Positions 19,217-23,649 of a DNA stretch of 23,649 bases are shown piece after piece. A program made the position numbers and the translations under genes. The stretch is from a virus: positions 1 through 23,649 of the IMG/VR virus record IMGVR_UViG_3300022225_000007. One strand, 5' to 3'. Under the pieces are notes generated by a model. The model did no database searches, was not told the DNA's origin, and saw nothing but the letters and a program-made list of their open reading frames with translations. Numbering within the stretch: the stretch's first letter is position 1; each line of letters starts with the position of its first letter.

Positions 19217-22200
19217 GTATTTGCGCCTGTAGCGAGTGTTTGATCCCCCACCTGTCTTCTTCTCTCCTGCCCATAAGTCAGTCAACGATTCTTTCGCGGC
19301 TTTAATGCCGCCAACTACTGGGATGCGCTGTATTACTTCACGCGCCGCCTGTCGTGCTTGCCCATTGGGGCCATCGTCTTCGCCGAAAAGTACATTGCCA
19401 AGACCTTGTGCCACGTTCCAAACGCCTACGGTCTCTCCAAACGACGGGCCAAGTATGTTACCCATTGTGCGCGTGTAGCCATAGTATCCGTTATCAGCCT
19501 GTTCGACAGCGTTATGAAGTAGTTCTGCGTACAAGCCAAAGCCACCCAAGTGTAACATGCCCTCGAAATACCACCCGGCAAAATCGTTCGGGTCTGTGCC
19601 GTGTATTTCCGGGTCATAGCCGACTGCTTTAAGCCATTCCCTCATGCTTGTTACGTTACGATCTCGGACAATCCCCTCTTCCTCGCTTCCGCGCATCTGA
19701 ATTATGTCTTTGGCTGTTAAAGCCATTGCGCCACCCGCTGGCCCCATAGCCGCAAGCATTATCATTGGCTTGTAGGAGTGCCAGTTCTTTGGATCTTTCC
19801 AAATCTCCATCATGTTGTCTTTACCCAGCCTTGCCATCATCATGGGAAAGGACTTCAACTGCCACATCATTGCACCCGCTGGTGCCTGCGCCCATAGAGG
19901 TGTGTCGTTAGTGTTAGGCGCGAAAATAGTATCGTTCGCAAATTTAATGAGCGCGTCTCTTAGCTTTTCATTTTCAATGATGAGCCGAGGATCAATAGCT
20001 TCATCATACTCTACCCCAAGATGACGACGACTTTTTATCAAGCCCTCTATGGATGGGCTGTCAGGCCGCGCATAATCGTCGAGACCATACGATTCAAGAA
20101 CACGCTTTGCTCTGCGCCCCGCTCTACTATTAAGGCCGTGACGGGCAATACGTTTCTGTTCAGTCTTAAACCACTCTATTGCTACTATGCCCGCGAGGTC
20201 ACGCATTGAGTCAGTCCAAGGTGTGAGCATGGATGCGTTAAAGAAAGCGGTCGTAAGTTTGGATGCGTCTACACCGTACATACCAACGAGCCGATTGTGT
20301 ACGTAGTTTTCAATCGACAGACCAGCATCTTTAATCATCGCCCTGTAGTCTGGGTCAGAGGCGTACCGTCTTATTCCACGAAGCCATGAACCCATCTCGC
20401 CTGATCGTATAAGGAGGATAAAGGGGTCAGTTAATGACGTAACCGTGGTGAAACTCAGCTTCGTTAGTGCGTTGAAGTTGCGTAGGAATCTGGAGATCTT
20501 CTTTCGCGCTGTATATGCGTACGAATCTGTACCCCACTGCTTCCTTTGCGAAGCCATGAGGAGATGCTCCATTATTTGTATCTCTGCTGGCGGTAGCTCG
20601 CCACGCAAGTTCATCTCCAAGCCAGCCACAATGGCCTCGGCTTGGCGATCCCATTGGAATTTCTTACGTTCGGACAGCGGGAACTTGTGTAATCCTGGGT
20701 TCTTGAGGATGCGTTCAGCTTCTACAACTCCGCCACGAGCAGGATTGTTCAGTACATCCACTAGGTTGGCGACTAATTGCTCTGCGGCAACCCTGTTCTT
20801 TCCAAATGGTGCGGGTATTTCGTCTTTGGTCTGCACCGTTTCTACTTCTCCATCGACTATACCTCTACGGGTTCGCCTGATCTCTCTCGGTCTTGTGAGC
20901 GCATTGATTGCCGCTTCGTTACCCTCTCGGAGGATACGCATGTACATCATTGCGCCGCGGTTACCATGTCCAAATCGTTTAGCGAATTCAATCTTTCTTG
21001 ATGAGCCATCCAGATATTTAGCTAGAATAGAGGAGAGGTCTCCTTCAAGAAACTCTTCCAGTTCTTTCAGGTTCCCTCGGAACTCAGGCTTCTGGAGCAT
21101 TATCATTCTCTGATAATCCACGTTATCAAGACCCGGCTCGTTCTTGGATGCGTATTGCGGTGGAAAGTGAACGCCGTCATCATCCAAGATTTTAGAGATC
21201 ATCCTCTTGGCAATGCCCTGAGCTTTCTCACGAGACAAGACCTCATCTCTTAGTAAGGCTTCCTGTTGAAAGTAGTCGGCAAGTTTCTCTCTAGCCCGTA
21301 CAATATTTCTTGATATACGCGTGGGTGACCATATTTGCGGGACATAGTTCCTAGCGATACCGCCGTGCATGATCCCGTAATGTATAAGTTGTTCTTTTTC
21401 AGACTCAAATGTTTCCCTGATTCGTCTGTAAGCCAAACGCTCTCCATCTGTTTTCAGGAAGGTTTCCTCTCCCGTGCGTAGCGCCCACATTACATTGTAT
21501 TCGGCTTCTGTTGGGCGACTGCGATGTCGCACATCTATTGAGCGCTTAAACCAGCGCTGGAAAGCGTTACTGCTTCCCGGCAGGGCGTTGAGTGCGCGAA
21601 CAATCGGCATAAGTTTGCGGCCAATCTCGCTATCAACTCTTTCAAATATGCCCGTGCCTTTATCTTTCTGGAAGAAGTCAGAAAAGTACCTGTCGCCAAT
21701 CATACGTAAGCGGCTTGATCCTTTGCGTAAGTAGAATGTCGGCCCCTTACGGTGAGCCTCAACAATAGACTCTGGCTTGGGTTTTCCGCGTACGCGTACA
21801 CGTAAATCATCAACAAACCGATCAGTTGGTTCTGACCCACCACGCTCTATTGTGTGGGCAACGCCTACGTTACTTCCATCGCCCCCTTCAATGATGTCTC
21901 GCACAATTGGTGTAACGATGGTTGCGTCTTCAGGCGCTGTGTTGAATGTCAGCACATCGTCTTCATCAAAGCGTGGATCATCCAAGCGACGCACGTTATC
22001 TTTATTGAAAATCACGTATTCAGTGTGCTGATCTTTTGCGCCACCCCTTAGTCGATGAGACCCAGTGAACTTGATGCCGTCATACCCCATGTCTTTGAGT
22101 ATTTCATTAACACGAGCCTTCGCTGACACAACACCGTTTGTGGCCCACTCAGGGATCTTATCGCTCGCCAGCGACCTCCACATTGCGTCGTATAAAGCAC

Positions 22201-23649
22201 GCCCCCTATCTTCAACACCGGGTCTATTTTGAGCGCCCATAATTTTCGCGCTTACCGCTATAGTATCTCCTTCTTCGACAACGCGATTCATAAATTCCCT
22301 AATAAGCCAATCTTGTGATTTGTTATCAGATGCGTGTGATAGGTCTGCATATTTCTTGCTGTTGCTTACCACCGGAGATACTTGGTCGTAATGTCGACCA
22401 GTTACTTTATGCAAATCAGATGCAAGTCCGGCTTCGATTTCGAACAGTTCCGTCATTAAACTATCTAAGTCTGCTTGTCCAACTCGGGCGACCCCATTCA
22501 GATCGTGCCATTCAGCAGTGGCACGAGCGTCTGAAATATCTGAGCGTACATCAGATAGTCTTGTGGCGAGAGAGTCTGCGGTTGCTATCTTTTCTGCCGG
22601 AGCCTCTACCTCGTTGAGATGTTCAGCAACAATTTCATTTAGTGATTTTGCGTATGGCTTGGATCTTGTAGAGGCGTACACGCCGGGGCCAAAGTCTCCA
22701 TCTACTGGGAGGACGGCGGCTGTGTCTCCATTGGATCTAACGAAGTAAGGGATAACACCGTTAGCGGTTCTTGCTATACCAGTGCCAATGAACGCATGAA
22801 GGTTACGTTTCGTACGTACAGGCATAGCGTCAATGACATCCTTGGCGTACGGGCCAGCCATGTCTTGAGATACGGATTTCTTACCCCTCAAGCGTCTAGC
22901 AAAGTCTCGACTCTGTTTGGGCTTGTGTGCGAATAGTGGGTCTGCGAATTCAGCAAGGCGTGGGTGGGTGACATACCAATTATCAAAGGCATCTATCCCA
23001 TCCATGATATAAGCCACGCTTGATGTGATGTTATCCATAGCGGAATCAACATCCGGCAGAACTTCATCTCTTACACCACGTAATGGAGCGCGTCCTTCTT
23101 TTGCGTGAGCAACCCAGCGATCTAGGAACTGGCCTTCATCTTTGAAGGATAGTTTTACAGCCGCTAGTTCTTCAGCGTTTAAGACCCCAGCACGAATGGC
23201 AAACTGAGCCATCTTAACTACATCATTATTCTTTACTGCACTGCGAACTTGTGAGCGAAATGACTTGAACCCCTCGTCAGAAAAATCATTCAATGGTTTA
23301 TCTGGCGTGGATTCAACTGCTCGACCAGCCAGTGTGGCTATATGGTTGTTCGTTATCGGCTGTCTTGGGTCACTCAAGCCCGTCAAATTCATAATCCTGT
23401 AAGCCACAGTGCGAGTAGCAATCTGCTTTTCAGGAGTTCTTTCTGTAATTCTGAAAAGTATTTCCCTCAGATGCGAGCGAGTGTTGTGCGGAATGCCGTC
23501 TACGACAGGGCGATTTCCAATATCTCGCACTTCGCCGTGTACAGATTTGTCTGTTCGGGGTGGAGGAGGTTTATTGAGCTTGTTCCGCTTATTATTTGCA
23601 CGCCGTATGAGTTCAGACTTAATCTGCCGAACCTCATCACGTTCAGCGG
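19208..23649 (-). CDS. Giant polyvalent-type phage protein with ADP-ribosyltransferase-like domain (5' end cut)
   Basis: A very large protein; the frame is open to the right edge, so the real start is outside the window. At least 1480 residues are visible, 39 of them before a GTG at 23530 (numbering from that GTG). An ADP-ribosyltransferase-like region spans about 245-515: LHAFIGTG, then FGPGVYASTRSKPYAKS (about 275-291), and YDGIKF with TEYVIFNKDNVRRL (about 500), as in ART domains of polyvalent phage proteins; a helical insertion separates them. The middle (about 560-1000) is highly charged and helical. The C-terminal part contains LTKLSFTTVTSLTDPFILL, QLKSFPMMMARLG (about 1225) and a hydrophobic stretch AAMGPAGGAMALTA that may enter membranes. 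Such proteins are packed in virions and injected to modify the host. The ART label is moderate; the large virion-type label is fairly safe. Confidence 0.72.
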   Translation of the reverse strand, partial: AERDEVRQIKSELIRRANNKRNKLNKPPPPRTDKSVHGEVRDIGNRPVVDGIPHNTRSHLREILFRITERTPEKQIATRTVAYRIMNLTGLSDPRQPITNNHIATLAGRAVESTPDKPLNDFSDEGFKSFRSQVRSAVKNNDVVKMAQFAIRAGVLNAEELAAVKLSFKDEGQFLDRWVAHAKEGRAPLRGVRDEVLPDVDSAMDNITSSVAYIMDGIDAFDNWYVTHPRLAEFADPLFAHKPKQSRDFARRLRGKKSVSQDMAGPYAKDVIDAMPVRTKRNLHAFIGTGIARTANGVIPYFVRSNGDTAAVLPVDGDFGPGVYASTRSKPYAKSLNEIVAEHLNEVEAPAEKIATADSLATRLSDVRSDISDARATAEWHDLNGVARVGQADLDSLMTELFEIEAGLASDLHKVTGRHYDQVSPVVSNSKKYADLSHASDNKSQDWLIREFMNRVVEEGDTIAVSAKIMGAQNRPGVEDRGRALYDAMWRSLASDKIPEWATNGVVSAKARVNEILKDMGYDGIKFTGSHRLRGGAKDQHTEYVIFNKDNVRRLDDPRFDEDDVLTFNTAPEDATIVTPIVRDIIEGGDGSNVGVAHTIERGGSEPTDRFVDDLRVRVRGKPKPESIVEAHRKGPTFYLRKGSSRLRMIGDRYFSDFFQKDKGTGIFERVDSEIGRKLMPIVRALNALPGSSNAFQRWFKRSIDVRHRSRPTEAEYNVMWALRTGEETFLKTDGERLAYRRIRETFESEKEQLIHYGIMHGGIARNYVPQIWSPTRISRNIVRAREKLADYFQQEALLRDEVLSREKAQGIAKRMISKILDDDGVHFPPQYASKNEPGLDNVDYQRMIMLQKPEFRGNLKELEEFLEGDLSSILAKYLDGSSRKIEFAKRFGHGNRGAMMYMRILREGNEAAINALTRPREIRRTRRGIVDGEVETVQTKDEIPAPFGKNRVAAEQLVANLVDVLNNPARGGVVEAERILKNPGLHKFPLSERKKFQWDRQAEAIVAGLEMNLRGELPPAEIQIMEHLLMASQRKQWGTDSYAYTARKKISRFLRNFNALTKLSFTTVTSLTDPFILLIRSGEMGSWLRGIRRYASDPDYRAMIKDAGLSIENYVHNRLVGMYGVDASKLTTAFFNASMLTPWTDSMRDLAGIVAIEWFKTEQKRIARHGLNSRAGRRAKRVLESYGLDDYARPDSPSIEGLIKSRRHLGVEYDEAIDPRLIIENEKLRDALIKFANDTIFAPNTNDTPLWAQAPAGAMMWQLKSFPMMMARLGKDNMMEIWKDPKNWHSYKPMIMLAAMGPAGGAMALTAKDIIQMRGSEEEGIVRDRNVTSMREWLKAVGYDPEIHGTDPNDFAGWYFEGMLHLGGFGLYAELLHNAVEQADNGYYGYTRTMGNILGPSFGETVGVWNVAQGLGNVLFGEDDGPNGQARQAAREVIQRIPVVGGIKAAKESLTDLWAGEKKTGGGSNTRYRRKYSR

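Noticed and set aside
20445-21113. Rightward 222-residue open frame
   Set aside because: It lies wholly inside the giant leftward gene, has no ribosome binding site, and its protein is low-complexity and unlike any domain.
1-23649. tRNA genes
   Set aside because: Reading both strands I saw no cloverleaf with a T-loop GTTCRA and matching acceptor stem; a dedicated scan would be needed to be sure.

Overview
The window looks like part of a temperate tailed-phage genome or prophage from a bacterium, probably a proteobacterium. It has no ribosomal or housekeeping genes. It does have a tyrosine integrase, a C1/Cro-type regulator at a divergent promoter, a primase-polymerase/helicase, a Sak4-SSB-nuclease recombination set, a T4-type endolysin and the end of a giant multidomain phage protein. 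Genes are packed tightly, often with ATGA or TGATG overlaps. The gene at each edge (E1-like at the left, giant protein at the right) is cut by the window.

Layout: (1) 2-2153, rightward: an E1/ThiF-like adenylyltransferase, a JAMM/JAB peptidase and three small proteins. (2) 2170-6342: a 22-bp hairpin and a strong sigma70-type promoter with a palindrome over its -35 box, then a MoxR-type AAA+ ATPase and a CobT-like VWA protein. (3) 6371-8939: a run of small accessory genes, including one winged-helix protein and two Cys-cluster proteins. (4) 8979-10297: integrase plus a small protein, ending at an inverted repeat. (5) 11886-10365, leftward: HTH/zinc protein, PD-(D/E)XK resolvase-like nuclease, YkgJ-like Cys protein, then very small genes for a basic peptide, a membrane protein and two lipoproteins. 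(6) 11887-12560: a 674-bp regulatory stretch with iteron-like repeats, a candidate structured small RNA with its own promoter and terminator, and a second palindrome-overlapped promoter. (7) 12561-13513, rightward: zinc-ribbon protein and endolysin. (8) 16444-13518, leftward: HTH regulator, primase-polymerase/RecA-fold helicase, three small genes. (9) 16553-19216, rightward: small protein, Sak4-like ATPase, DUF669-like SSB, a 26-residue membrane peptide and a Cas4/RecB-like nuclease. (10) 23649-19208, leftward: giant polyvalent-type protein with an ADP-ribosyltransferase-like region.

How it may work together: blocks 8 and 9 form a replication and recombination module controlled from a divergent promoter. 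Block 4 supplies integration. Blocks 5 and 7 could together supply lysis functions (endolysin, membrane protein, lipoproteins). Blocks 1 and 2 are the most unusual part: a ubiquitin-like activating enzyme and an isopeptidase-like enzyme lie upstream of a chelatase-like AAA+/VWA pair. I see no ubiquitin-like protein ending in GG and no E2 in the window, so any conjugation partner would have to lie upstream or in the host. All family assignments are by eye from motifs; no search was run.
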